Assembly (NCBI GenBank): GCA_033064195.1
Contig: JARBJD010000072.1
Coordinates: 62,001-126,000, forward strand
Direction: 5' to 3'
Source of the DNA: Blattamonas nauphoetae
Lineage: Eukaryota; Preaxostyla; Oxymonadida
Length of the DNA: 64,000 nucleotides
Below the pieces are notes generated by a model that was not told where the DNA came from, made no database searches, and worked only from the letters and a program-made list of their open reading frames with translations. The position numbers and the translations under genes were made by a program. Positions 43,883-55,600 of the stretch are shown one piece after another. Within the stretch, counting starts at the first letter, position 1, and the number at the start of each line of letters is the position of its first letter.

Positions 43883-45249
43883 TCCGATTGACTCAGTGAA
43901 AAAAGCTCGTTATGGGTTAGAATAAACACTCAAAGAATGAGACCGAGATGAAATAAACGTCAAAAGGAAGATCTAAATGCAATCAACGTTGAGTGAGACG
44001 CCATGATTTGTTGCGAATAACCAGCACTCAAATTCATCTCATCCTCGACTTCTGATTCTCTTCCTGTTCTGTCTTCAATTAATCCTCGTTCCATCGAAGA
44101 TCCGCCGTCTCCACCTTCCACACGCCCTCTCTCACTCGCATCTCATCCTCTCTCTTGAGAGCCCCTCTTTCCTGTTTTGGAGTCATTTCTCAACCCCTCC
44201 CCCAATCCCATTTTCTCCTCTCCCTGCACACTCCTGAGCCTCTGACCCCTTCACCTCCAACACCACTCCCTTGTTCTCCACCATCACTCTCGTCAAAACT
44301 CATTCAACACCTCCCCTCTCCTTCACTCTCGACTACCCTCTCATCGTCTGTGGCTGCTTCTGTTGCTGTTGACTCGACGGGAACAGCAGTGTCGCCAGCT
44401 GTCCTTCCAGTCACCACACAGCCCCGACGCATGGAGTCAGCGAAGGCGACGATGTCATGTGTGTCCGGCCACACTCGCAGCAACAGCGGAGACGACGTGG
44501 CAAGCCGCCAGGTCGGCTGTGTCGGTGTTCTGTCTGTCCGTCTGCATGCTGGCGCATTCACTTGTGCTCCTTCCGCTCAAGTCAGTCAACAGCATTCTCG
44601 TCCTTCCTTCGAGTCTCGTTGGGGTTGTCTTTGACGAAGAGTGAGGTGGCAGCCGGTCATTTTGATCTGCTTTTCGCTGACTCGCTGAACCGCTTCTTTC
44701 GGAGAGACGTCGGATCGGATCCGATTTCTGTTCCGCTTCATTTCTTCTTTCCGCATCTCTGCACGACGAGAGAGAGCGAACGGCGACTGATCGGTATGGA
44801 TGAAGATGCAGTTCTGTTCTTTGGATTGTCCGAAGAGTCGATGACGATGGTCGATGTGTGATCGATTCTGAAAAGTTGTTTCACGATTTCTATCAATCAT
44901 CAAGAGAGAATACTCACCCAACAATCGCGCAAACACAAATTCCCATTTATCGACACCATCCATCCATCGACGCATTGCCTTTCAGAAACGAGCAGAGGGA
45001 GCAGAGGCAGAAAGGTGTTGACGGACAAGAAGAGAGTGTCGAGTGTGGTGGAGAGAGTTCGAGTCAGTTCCACGTCTGCTCCAGAATCCTTCGTCATTGG
45101 TCAGTCACTCTTCAAATCAAGAGAGCGAGAGAGTGGTGTTGAAATCGGGAGAAGCGAGGAAGAGGGGCGGGAGATGGTTGAGTGTGGAGAGCGAAGGGCT
45201 TTGTTTCGTTCGAGTCTTCGTTGGTTCGTATCCGCTTCTATTGATATTC
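43883..45249. repeat. Duplicated spacer between ARM copies 1 and 2
   Basis: The first about 95 bp upstream of the start codon (CCGATTGACTCAGT, GCTCGTTATGGG, AATGAGACCGAGATGAAATAA) recur upstream of ARM copy 2, marking a shared promoter or 5' leader. Further on, 44440-44660 is roughly 90% identical by eye to 46850-47080. Open frames exist on both strands (for example 44155-44634 plus) but I cannot tell which, if any, is coding. The segment at about 44930-45060 has a relative at 49200-49320. Confidence 0.6.
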
Positions 45250-46311
45250 TCAAAGGTTCATGCCCAGCTTGTTGCTCAATTTGATCGTATCGGCAACAAG
45301 ATATCTTCCGTTGTTTTCATGTTCGTCGTTTAGAAGCTTTTCCTCAAACACATCCTCGAAGCCCTCCATTCTCAACATTCGATGGACTTTCTTCCACATC
45401 TGTCGCACGACTCCCCTTGTTTTGTTCCATTCCCACTGGATAGTGTTCATGTACAACAGAAACCAATAGATTGAGTTATCATTTTCGAAGAAGGTGAGAC
45501 AACTTGGGATCGTGAGAATGACTGGCATATGAAGAACAAATTCCATTGTCGGTTCATGGGAAGCACATATTCGGAGGAGTGTGGCGAGGAGGTTCAGAAA
45601 ATCCATGGATAGCTCTCGATAGATGATCGAACAGCGGTTCACGCACAGATGGCAAATATACTTCTCCGAATGGACGACAACTTGCTGTAAAACCGTCTTG
45701 TGAACAGCTTGTAGTCCATCGTCATCCTCAATTCCGATTCGACTGAGGCCATTTGGAGTTACGAGCCAGAAACAATGGGTGAGGCTTTTCATGAGATTGG
45801 AGTGGATATCGAACGCTTCAGCGAATGAAAGAGATTGTGGATTGAGAGTGTTGATGAGTTGAGGGATTAGATCAGCTTCGACGAGGTCAAGTCGGACATT
45901 TTCTGAACAGGACCAGATCAGTTTTAAGAGCATCTCCATTGTTGCTGAGGTGATGTCCTGACTGGCTGAAGAAATGAGCACCCCAATGGACCGGACGAAG
46001 TTCGTCAACGATTCATCAGTGGTTCGCCCATGGCTGGTGAGAAAAACATCGGCTGACTCATCATCTTTCCGATCCACAGATTCCAGAAATTCAACGGCCT
46101 TCGCTTCCAGAAAGATATCAAAAGTAGGCTGGGACTTCACAGTGGCAACGAGAGATCGATAGACAACGGCCTTTTCCTTTTCAGATTCAAGTTCTTCTTC
46201 ATCCCAATTCAGGAACGGCGAACAATCCAAGGAAAATGAAAATGGAGAGGTGAACAAATCAGAGTGGGTAGTGTCTGAGGAGGAGTCAGTTTTCTTGTCA
46301 ATCTCCATCAT
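45250..46311 (-). CDS. ARM-like lineage family protein, tandem copy 2
   Basis: 353 residues, no intron, ATG at 46311, stop TGA. It shares layout and many residues with copy 1: MEIDKKTDSSSDTTHSDLF at the N-terminus, DCSPFLNWDEEELESEKEK, EADLIPQLINTLNPQSLSF in the middle, HMPVILTIPSCLTFFEND and MLRMEGFEDVFEEK at the C-terminus. No catalytic motif is visible; likely a solenoid binding protein. The 5' flank is conserved with copy 1, so both probably share regulation. Confidence 0.75.
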   Translation of the reverse strand: MMEIDKKTDSSSDTTHSDLFTSPFSFSLDCSPFLNWDEEELESEKEKAVVYRSLVATVKSQPTFDIFLEAKAVEFLESVDRKDDESADVFLTSHGRTTDESLTNFVRSIGVLISSASQDITSATMEMLLKLIWSCSENVRLDLVEADLIPQLINTLNPQSLSFAEAFDIHSNLMKSLTHCFWLVTPNGLSRIGIEDDDGLQAVHKTVLQQVVVHSEKYICHLCVNRCSIIYRELSMDFLNLLATLLRICASHEPTMEFVLHMPVILTIPSCLTFFENDNSIYWFLLYMNTIQWEWNKTRGVVRQMWKKVHRMLRMEGFEDVFEEKLLNDEHENNGRYLVADTIKLSNKLGMNL

Positions 46312-47685
46312 TCCGATTGACTCAGTAAAAAAAACGCTCGTTATGGGTCAGAAACATGAATGTATGAAACTATCAAACTGTCATGGAATGAGACCGAGAT
46401 GAAATAAGCGTCAAAAGGAAGAATAATTATCAACCAACAAAGACTGGAGAGCGAAGAGTGTTGTTCGGTTCGAGTCTTCGCTGGTTCAAGTCTGATTCCT
46501 CTCAAGTTCGGCAATGTTCATGTCATCCAGGCTCCAAAATCCGATCGAAGAGAATACAATGTGCCATCCGTTGAGTCCCTCCTTCCTGTGTTGGAGGCAT
46601 TTCTCAACCCCTCCCCCAATCCCGTCCTCTCCTCTCCCCAGCACACGGCTGAGCCGCCGACCACATCAAATGCAAGACCACTCCGTTGTTCTCCACCATC
46701 ACTCCCTTCAAAACTCACTCAACACCTTTCTTCTCCTTCACTCTCGACAGCCCTCTCATCGTTTGCGTCTGCTCCTGCTTCTGTGTCTGATATTCACTCG
46801 ACAGGGGCTCCAACGGCACCAGCTGTCCTTCCAGTCACCACACAGCACCGATGCATGGAGTGAGCGAAAGCGACGATGTCATGTGTGTCCGGCCAGACTC
46901 GCAGCAACAGCGGAGACGACGTGGCAATTCGCCAGGTCGGCTGTGTCGGTGTTCTGTCTGTCCGTCTGCATGGTGGCGCATTCACTTGTGCTCTTTCCGC
47001 TCAAGTTAGTCAACGGTATTCTCGTCCTTCCCTCGAGTTTCGTTGGGGTTGTCTTTGACGAAGAGTGAGGGGACAGCCGATCATCTTTTGCGGTGTCATC
47101 GGCGAGAGCGACGAAAAGTGACTCTGAGATTCGTCTGCCGCGGCGGACACACGTGGAGAGACGTGCGGGAGGGGATTCGGGCACATCCGCTTCTTCGCAT
47201 CTTTCCTTTCCTTCTTTCTCTTCGTCCTTCCCTCCATCACATCCATCTCGGGAGAGTGCGTCCTGGATGTCCAACATCCGACCACTTCGAGTTTCTCGGT
47301 TCCTCTTCCTCGTCTGATGCTCGCCTTCTCCGTTCGATTCATGCTTACCTGCATTTCTCCGTTTCTTCCTTCATCTCTCCCTTCTCCTCTTCCGACTCTT
47401 GCTCTTTTATCTTGTCTTCCGTGCCCTGTTCTTTCTCGCCATGGCTGTTGTTTCTCCTCTTTCTCTTTCTTTCTTCTCGTCTTCTCTTCGCGCTCTCGTC
47501 CCCTTTCATCGTCCACCCTTCTCTTGCTGTCCAGTTTGGAGTGGAATCTTGGGGGACGAAGGAAGAGAGCAGGGAAGGGTGAAGAACTCGACGATGCGTC
47601 AAAGCAAGCGAAGGAGGACGACAGACGAGGTGAACACTGCATGTGCTTCGAACTGACAGCCACCATCACGCGCCTCACCGAGTGA
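46312..47685. repeat. Duplicated spacer upstream of ARM copy 2
   Basis: Paralogous to 43883-45249 (see the conserved first 110 bp and 46850-47080). It then diverges into sequence with long open frames on both strands (47010-47678 minus, Arg/Glu/Lys-rich; 47043-47582 plus, Ser/Phe-rich). The minus-strand frame has charged coiled-coil-like composition and might be coding; confidence is low. Confidence 0.5.
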
Positions 47686-49037
47686 GGTGAGGGGAGATGC
47701 AGAGGGGAGTGGGAGGGTGTGGGTGGTGAGGGAGAGGCAGAGGGGAGTGGGAGGGTGTGGGTGGTGAGGGAGAGGCAGAGGGAGTGGGAGGGGTGTGGGT
47801 GGTGAGGGAGAGGCAGAGGGAGTGGGGAGGGTGTGGGTGGTGAGGGAGAGGCAGAGGGAGTGGGAGGGTGTGGGTGGTGAGGGAGAGGCAGAGGGAGTGG
47901 GAGGGTGTGGGTGGTGAGGGAGAGGCAGAGGGGAGTGGGAGGGTGTGGGTGGTGAGGGAGGGCAGAGGGGGGGAGTGGGAGGGTGTGGGTGGTGAGGGAG
48001 AGGCAGAGGGAGTGGGAGGGTGTGGGTGGTGAGGGAGAGGCAGAGGGGAGTGGGAGGGTGTGGGTGGTGAGGGAGAGGCAGAGGGGAGTTGGGAGGTGTG
48101 GGTGGTGAGGGAGAGGCAGAGGGGAGTTGGAGGGTGTGGGTGGTGAGGGAGAGTCAGAGGGGAGTGGGAGGGTGTGGAGTGGTGAGGGAGAGGCAGAGGG
48201 GAGTTGGAGGGTGTGGGTGGTGAGGGAGAGGTAGAGGGGAGTGGGAGGGTGTGGGTGGTGAGGGAGAGGCAGAGGAGTGGGAGGGTGTGGGTGGTGAGGG
48301 AGAGGCAGAGGGGAGTGGGAGGGTGTGGTGAGGGAGAGGCGGGGGAGTGGGAGGGTGTGGGTGGTGAGGGAGAGGCAGAGGGGAGTGGGAGGGTGTGGGT
48401 GGTGAGGGAGAGGCAGAGGGGAGTGGGAGGGTGTGGGTGGTGAGGAGAGGCAGAGGGAGTGGGAGGGTGTGGGTGGTGAGGGAGAGGCAGAGGGGAGTGG
48501 GAGGGTGTGGGTGGTGAGGGAGAGGCAGAGGGAGTGGGAGGGTGTGGGTGGTGAGGGAGAGGCAGAGGGGAGTGGGAGGGTGTGGGTGGTGAGGGAGAGG
48601 CAGAGGGGAGTGGGAGGGTGTGGGTGGTGAGGGAGAGGCAGAGGGGAGTGGGAGGGTGTGGGTGAGGGAGAGGCAGAGGGGAGTGGGAGGGTGTGGGTGG
48701 TGAGGGGAGAGGCAGAGGAGTGGGAGGGTGTGGGTGGTGAGGAGAGGCAGAGGGAGTGGGAGGGTGTGGGTGGTGAGGGAGAGGCAGAGGGGAGTGGGAG
48801 GTGTGGGTGGTGAGGGAGAGGCAGAGGGGAGTGGGAGGGTGTGGGTGGTGAGGGAGGCAGAGGGAGTGGGAGGGTGTGGGTGGTGAGGGAGAGGCAGAGG
48901 GAGTGGGAGGGTGTGGGTGGTGAGGGAGAGGCAGAGGGGAGTGGGAGGGTGTGGGTGGTGAGGGAGAGGCAGAGGGGAGTGGGAGGGTGTGGGTGGTGAG
49001 GGAGAGGCAGAGGGGAGTGGGAGGGTGTGGGTGGTGA
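47686..49037. repeat. G-rich minisatellite, about 38-bp unit, roughly 35 copies
   Basis: The unit is GTGGGAGGGTGTGGGTGGTG followed by AGGGAGAGGCAGAGGGGA, about 38 bp, repeated head to tail for 1.35 kb with single-base length changes in G runs and some shortened units. The plus strand is strongly G-rich and purine-rich with several GGG runs per unit, so quadruplex formation is plausible. Long open frames through it on either strand are repeats of Pro/Ser/His or Gly/Glu/Arg and are not regarded as genes. Confidence 0.95.
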
Positions 49038-49523
49038 CGGAGCAGTGATCGAGAACGGTCATGAATTCGGCGCGGACATCTTCCGATCCTTCCGAATCGT
49101 CTTCCAAAGGATCAGCTGATGAAGGAGGGAGATCCAGAATGCGGAGTGAGAGAGTCAGACGATCTATTTGCCAGCTCTTCAATGCAATCAATCATCAAGA
49201 GAGAACAATTTGAGAGAATAATCACCAAACAATCACGCAAACACAAAATCCCATCACTCGTCACCATCCATCCACTGATTGGTGCATTGCGTTCCAAAAC
49301 GGAGCAGTTGGAGTAGTGCGAGAGAGGCGGCGAAGGAGAAGAAGAGTGTGGTGACCATCGAGCGAGATTGGCGAGAGAGAATCCCAATCGTTCCCGCAAA
49401 CGAAATCATGAGGGGATGCCAGAGCCGATAATGATCACACACAAACAGTGTTTGAAGTCCAAAAGCAGGCAGACACTGTTCGAAACGTTTGCTGGTTCTT
49501 GGCTGTTTCTACCAACGCCATGG
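49038..49523. other. Spacer with a remnant of the ARM-cluster duplicated block
   Basis: ITKQSRKHKIPSLVTIHPLI (plus strand, about 49220) resembles LTQQSRKHKFPFIDTIHPSI at about 44930, so part of the duplicated spacer recurs here. The coding strand is unresolved. Confidence 0.4.
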
Positions 49524-52500
49524 TCAGTTCATTCCATGCAGGTTGTTCCATTCAATCGATCTGATAACAATCCATCCCCCGTAGGCCGAAGAAGTATCGT
49601 TTCGCAGCTTTTCCTCAATCACATCTTCGGTACCCTCCATTCTCAACATTCGAAGCACTGTCTTCCACATCTGTCGCACGACTCCCCGTTCTACAGTCCA
49701 TTCCCGCAGCAGAACGACCATCGAAGACAGAAAACAATCGAGGGACCAGTCATCGTCGAATAATGTGAGACAACTTGGGATCGTGAGAATGACTGGCAAA
49801 TTCAAGACGAATTCCATAGTTGGTTGATAATAAGCACAGATTTCGAGGATTTCTGCGAGAAGAGCCAGAAAAACCTTCGATTGATTTCCATCGATGATCG
49901 AAAATCGGTTCTCGCACAAATGGCGGATATAATTCTCCAAAGGTGCCAGAACTCTCTGAAAAACTATCTCGTGAACAGCTTGTTGCCCATCGCACTCTTG
50001 AATTACGAGTTCTCTGAGACCATCCGGAGATGCGAGCCAGAGAGATTCATGGAGGATTTTCAAGAGACGAGTGTGGATATCGACTGCTTCGGCAAAAGAA
50101 AGAGACTGCGGCTTGAGAGTGATGAGAAGTTGAGGGATCAGATCAGCTTTGACAAGAGTCAGTCGGATTGCACTTGAACAGTGGATGATCAGAGAATCGA
50201 CCATCTCCATTGTAGCTGTAATGGTTGGTTGATTGGGTGAAGAAAGCAGAACCACAATGGATTGTATGAAGTTGGTCGAAGATTCATCTGCAGTTCGCCC
50301 AAATTTGTTGAGAAAAATGTCGGCTGCAAATTCTTCATCCAATGAATTCACGGATTCGAGAAATCTCATTGTATTAGCTTCCATAGTATCATCCAATGCA
50401 GGCCCCGACTTTACAGTGGCAACGAGTGATCGAAAGATCACTGTCTTTTCGTCGTCAGAGCAGAGATGGCTTTCATCCCAATTCAGGAAAGGAGAACAAT
50501 CTGGAAAACAATAGGAAGCAGTATGAAAGATACCAGGTAGGCTTGTCTGACCGGCACTGACCGGTCAGTTTTCACCGAAAAGTACTGACGGTCACTGACC
50601 GGAGAAATTCTGAAACCCATAATCCGGAGTTACTATTTCTCCGTAGTGTTCTCTTTTTAAACTTTGTTTTGAGGATTTTACCTGACAAGTGTGAGAGACG
50701 ATGAAACAGGTGCTAAATTGACTTAATTCGTGAGCATTACAGCATTGCAAACATAATACAACCAACCGATATCTCCAACAGAAGATAAGTCGTCAAAAAG
50801 AAGATCAATGGGTTCGATCCGACATTCATTTCATTGACCAGTTTCTTGTGAAATATTTATTAATATAACAGATTTGTAATCCATATGAAGCCACTTGTTG
50901 AAGTGGGAGACTCCGAAAGTGCAAAGAAAGAAATAAATGGCTTTGGAGTGTTGTTTTCTTCAAAAGTTGTATTTCTTCTCTCCTTCACTCCTCTCCTCGC
51001 ATCACAGTTCTCAGTCGTCTATCTCTGTCTAGAAATCCACTCTCAATCCGATGAGTGTTCACGGCTGTCACGGCACCAGTAGATGCAACTTCGACACACA
51101 TCAGTCAATTCCTCTCGGTTCTGTGCATTCACTATTGCGCACTTCGGTCATGTTGAAGACATGGTTCACCCAGTCAACAACTGGATCTTCGGTGTACACA
51201 TTCTTCCCGCGAATCGACGAGTCGGCAACATTCACAACTTTCAACATGATCTTCAAAAGTTGGAGGCGATTGGCGTCTCCCTTCCCGTTCATCGATTCCG
51301 TGTAAAATGTGGAGAGCAGGGATGAGCATATTCACACTGCGAGTTTGGAGGCCGTCTCGTACGCTGAGTGGGGTGAAGGTGGAGAGGGAGACGAGTGTGC
51401 TGAGTTTGGATGGCGGAGCGGGCACCTGGTGGAGAGTGGCGAGGAGGAAATCGAGCGGGATACGAGCCGTTGATGTGATGAGAGTACATAGGATGTTTTC
51501 AGAATGTGACTGTTTTCGTTTAGTTATCACAACTTGAAGCAATCGAAGAGTATGATGAGTGTGATTTTTCACACTTTTTTGTTTTCCTTTTGAATCTCCA
51601 GTGTCTTAAAACACCTTCAGATCTTGTTTCTGAGAGATGGTCCAATAAACTATCATTCGAATCTCCTGATCGTCGCTTAATCTGTCGATAGAGAGGAGCG
51701 GGATGGAAGTCTGGATAAATCATCAAAATGACGTCAAAAACATAGGAAATGAGAAGAAACATGAATCACAGACCGATCCTTTCGTTTCATGTCGTTCCCT
51801 CAGTTTGAACGAAATTTGGTTGATATCTACAACAGTTTGGATTCACTGTGGTACAATGGGGAGAGAATCATGTTCAGCAACGCTGAACTTTCAATGGGTT
51901 CAGACAGACCAATGGTGGATCATCTGTGAGGAAGATCGATCAGCAAGGTTTTCCGTCCACCTGCAGACACAAGTGAACCAAATAGAAACAAAAGGTTGGG
52001 GAAAGGTGATTATGCAGATAGAAATGGAGCCTTCAGCGAAGTGGCGGGCGGTGGTGGGGTTATTTGAGGTGAAATATTGAACTCATCTGGGAAGTGGCGT
52101 TTCTCAACGTGTTCGAAGGCTGATGAGAATGTGTCAGTCACAAACGCACTTGTTAAGAATCTGTACGCATTGATTGACAGAAGTGAAGCTGAGGATGTGA
52201 GAGATGGGAGTGATGACTGATCTGCTCTTTAGCGTACCATCTTAGATTCTGTTCTGATCTAAATAGTGAATATGACAGATAAATAGAGACAAAATCATGT
52301 CAAATGCATGATAAACCAAGAGAAGAACTCAGGAAAGAAGAGGATGAGGTGAATTACACCAATACTTGAAAGAAGGCTGCGAAACGGGTTCATTCTGCAT
52401 ATTCAAACGTGTAGATCTGTCAGGTTACCAAAGTTTTGCGAATAGCATGTGATTTAATGATTAGATGAGATCTGACCCATTGAAGAAATCTGGACTGACA

Positions 52501-52590
52501 CTGACCGGCACTTTTGGCCGGTCAGACAAGCCTAATACCAGGGAAAGAAGAATCAGTGGATGTGTCTGTACGTGTGATTAAAGAGGCCAT
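49524..52590 (-). CDS. ARM-like lineage family protein, copy 3, intron carries hAT-B2
   Basis: Exon 2 (49524-50500) encodes the family core: DCSPFLNWDESHL, RSLVATVKSGPALDD, NLPVILTIPSCLTLF, MLRMEGTEDVIEEK and a TGA. Exon 1 lies beyond hAT-B2 at 52539-52590 (MASLITRTDTSTDSSFP). Joined, they give 342 residues in exact frame. The present intron (50501-52538) is 2038 nt; without hAT-B2 and one duplication it is 33 nt, GTATCTTTC...TTTTCCAG. The target duplication (CCTGGTAT on this strand) spans the exon-intron border, so a donor GTAT remains next to exon 1. The gene may still be expressed if the long intron is spliced. Confidence 0.75.
50538..52534. mobile_element. hAT-B2, recent copy inside the ARM copy 3 intron
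   Basis: The 1997-bp element is nearly identical to hAT-B1. The 8-bp duplication ATACCAGG lies at 50530-50537 and 52535-52542. It carries the same passenger sequence as hAT-B1 (51101-51572, minus strand) and ends TAGGCTTGTC / GACAAGCCTA. Near identity with hAT-B1 implies recent transposition or gene conversion. Confidence 0.95.
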
Positions 52591-52670
52591 TCTGAAAAGG
52601 TCGGAAAATTGGCCCTTGTCATGGGTCTGATCTAGCCACATTTTCATCCCCACCTCGTCCTGAGCTGATT

Positions 52671-55600
52671 ATGGACTCTATATCTCCCTCTCAGTCTTCT
52701 GAAATGGAATATCTTCATTGTCTGTCTGTCACAGCAGCCGAGAAAAACCCACTCGAACGATTCAACGAACTTCTCGCCTCTTTTTCAAACCCAAACGAGG
52801 ATAATCCTCAATCATTTCACCAATCCCTCGTTGTTCTTCTGCGAAGTGTCTTTTACTTGTTTTTTCGCACTTTGTTCTCTCGTCAGGATACTTGAACCAC
52901 ATGACTGAAGATGAACGAAATGTCCTCCTTCATCGTTTTGGTGCCGCCATATCTCAACACACAACTTTCGTTCGCTCTTTCTGTTTATTATTCTCCACAT
53001 TCTTTGTTCCCTTCTTCTCCAGGACATCGATTTTGAGTCATTCACTGATATCGGTCTGTTTTTCCATTGTTGATTGTTTCAGTATCATCTGATGAAGATG
53101 TGATCACTCTCTTCCACTCTTCGGGATTCTTTCGTTCAATTACCCGAAAGATTCAGCTCGAGCCCACAGAACATCGTCATCACCTCCTCCTTGCCCGCCT
53201 TTCTGAACTCTGTCCCTTGGTGTCGATTGCAACTCTCTCAAACGAGATTTCCTCCCTTTTCCGCAGTTTTCTCTGCCAACCTCATCAATACATCGCCAAC
53301 GAGACCTCCAAATATCATTCTTCATTCAGGACATTCCTGAACATTCTATGCAATGAATTTCTGGCCTGTGTCATCGTTGGATGTGGTGAGGCTGTCCACG
53401 AGACCATCGTTACTAATTTTCCCTCCTTTTCTGAAGCTCTTTCTCAGCCTCTCTTTCAACGTCTCATTCCGACCTCCTCTTTTGGCATCTTTCAAAAGAT
53501 CCTGGAAATCTCACAAAATAACACCGTTTGATGATTTCATTTGATTCGACAATCTCTCCAGGATCCAGTAAAGAAAATATCTGCTTTCTTCAGCTTGTTC
53601 ACAATTCGGACACTAACTAATGATCGAGCTGATGAAAACGATCCCGTGAATCTTCTTTCTCAATGTCTCCGACACACTGCAACATTTTTGAATGGTGTGT
53701 AATTTCTGATCATTGCTCACTCTTTTGTGTCTCTTTTTTGGCTCGTCCTCTTCTTCAGCCCATCCCGACCTCATCGACTCGTTTATCGAAAGGGTCGACC
53801 TCCCCTCTTCTCCCTCCGACACTCTCTTCCGTCGTGATCGATACCTCAATCTGACCTCCACACTCAGCCAATCTTCCTCTCCTCTCTTTCTCAAACTCAG
53901 CCAACCACTCCTCGACCCAAAATACCCTCTCCACTACATCCTCGATCCTCGCTCGTTCACCGACCCTGCCAGCTCATTTTTCCGCATTGCCAGTACAAAC
54001 CCTGCCTTCTTCCACCACATTGTCGAGAGTCACACTGGAGACCTTGTGGACATCTCCATTTTAACTGCTCTGTGGACAGCTCGAGTGGTGTCTGACGCGC
54101 CGTCTGAATCGCACTGTCTGGACTTTGGGAGAGCGACACAGAATTGGATTGTGCTGCTGAACACTTTGGCAGAAGTGAAGATGGACATGGCACAGGACAC
54201 CAAAGATTTCAACACGCTTCCGTCTTCTTTTCTCTCTCTCCTGATTCTCTTCGCTGCGAGCACCAACGACGAACTGTCGGCAGCTGCTGTGTCTGTCTTC
54301 TCAAACAAGTTTGGCCTGTCCACACCGCACACCGAGGCACTCCTCTTCGCCACTCCAACGACCTTCCTTGTGAGCGATGCCTTCACTCCACGCCATTCAC
54401 ATGAGCATGAAGCAGCTGTCCACAAGAGAACACAATCACAGTCGATTTGTGCAGAAACAGGTTGTTGTGTTGTGATGACGTCTCGCTCTGATCTTTCGTT
54501 CTCGGCCAGAACCATGGGCTTTCCGAACTTGCTTGGGATTCATTTCGTTGGTTGTCTTGTGAATGCATTTCACTCTTCCACAGCGCTCCCTCACTCTTTC
54601 CCCTTCTTCTCTCCCGATCTGTGCGGATTGTCACAACAGCTATCAATTTGGAACGACACCAGCCAGTCATGTGCACTCACTGCACTGACAGCACTAACCG
54701 ACATCGAAATCAATCTCGCCTTCAGCGTTTGTCCATGGGAACGAAACATGAACGAAGCAGACGAGGAGAGAATCAATCTCGCTTTTGTCCATCTCTTCCC
54801 TTTCCTTGGAGCGGAATCACAAGCCACGTTCCTCTCCAAGTTCAACATATTCTACAAGTTCGGCCGTCGTGATGTCTGCAGATCTTTGGATCGAATGATT
54901 GAATGTTTGATTGAAATGGCGACAGTGAATTCGTACAACACTCCCATCGCTCTCCTCACAGAAACGAGACCAACCGCAGAGATCCTCTCCTTCATCAATC
55001 CAGAGACTCATTCTTTTGATTCCTTTCACTCATATATCTCACAGTTCGAAGTCTCAATTGAGGAGAAACTGAAAACAGCTGAGGGCGAGGAGAGGTGGAA
55101 ACTTGTAACCCAACTCGCTGTTGTGTCGAAAGATGATCCAAATTTCGCGAACGAAGTGATGAAAGTGGAGAACGATGCACAAGCCTTTTTCATCTTGTCT
55201 GTCCACACGATCAGGTCAGCCCCACGCATCAGCTTTCGTCTCGTCTCGAATCCTGAAGCACTCGACCGTGTTATCGAGTTGGCTGGTCGTCTTGACAATC
55301 TTCCGTTGGTCGCAGCTGCCCTGGCCCACATTGCAGACACTGTCGACAAGTGCGTCCTTCCGCCAGACACCAACCTGTTCTTTCACATGGAGCCGAAACA
55401 GACACTTCGAGATCTGGTGTTGAATACTCTGAATGCGGTCGCTGCTCGTCGTCGGGAAGGAGTGGAGGAGGGATGTGCTGTGGGGAAGGATGAGATGACG
55501 TCGCAGATCGTTGTGTCATGCTTGAAAGTGCTTCGATTGTTGATGAACGCAAACACCTTCGACCCAACACAGTTCATCGACTCTCTGGTCTCACTCACAG

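Noticed and set aside
44155-44634. 159-codon plus-strand frame between ARM copies 1 and 2
   Set aside because: Its counterpart in the duplicated spacer (46514-47068) is open in a partly different frame, so neither is supported as a protein gene.
47690-49030. CRISPR or telomeric repeat array
   Set aside because: The units are adjacent without unique spacers and the 38-bp unit is not a telomere-type short repeat; it is an ordinary internal minisatellite.
48154-49191. 345-codon minus-strand frame of Pro/Ser/His/Leu repeats
   Set aside because: It is a translation of the 38-bp minisatellite; the frame shifts with every unit-length change and the composition follows the repeat.
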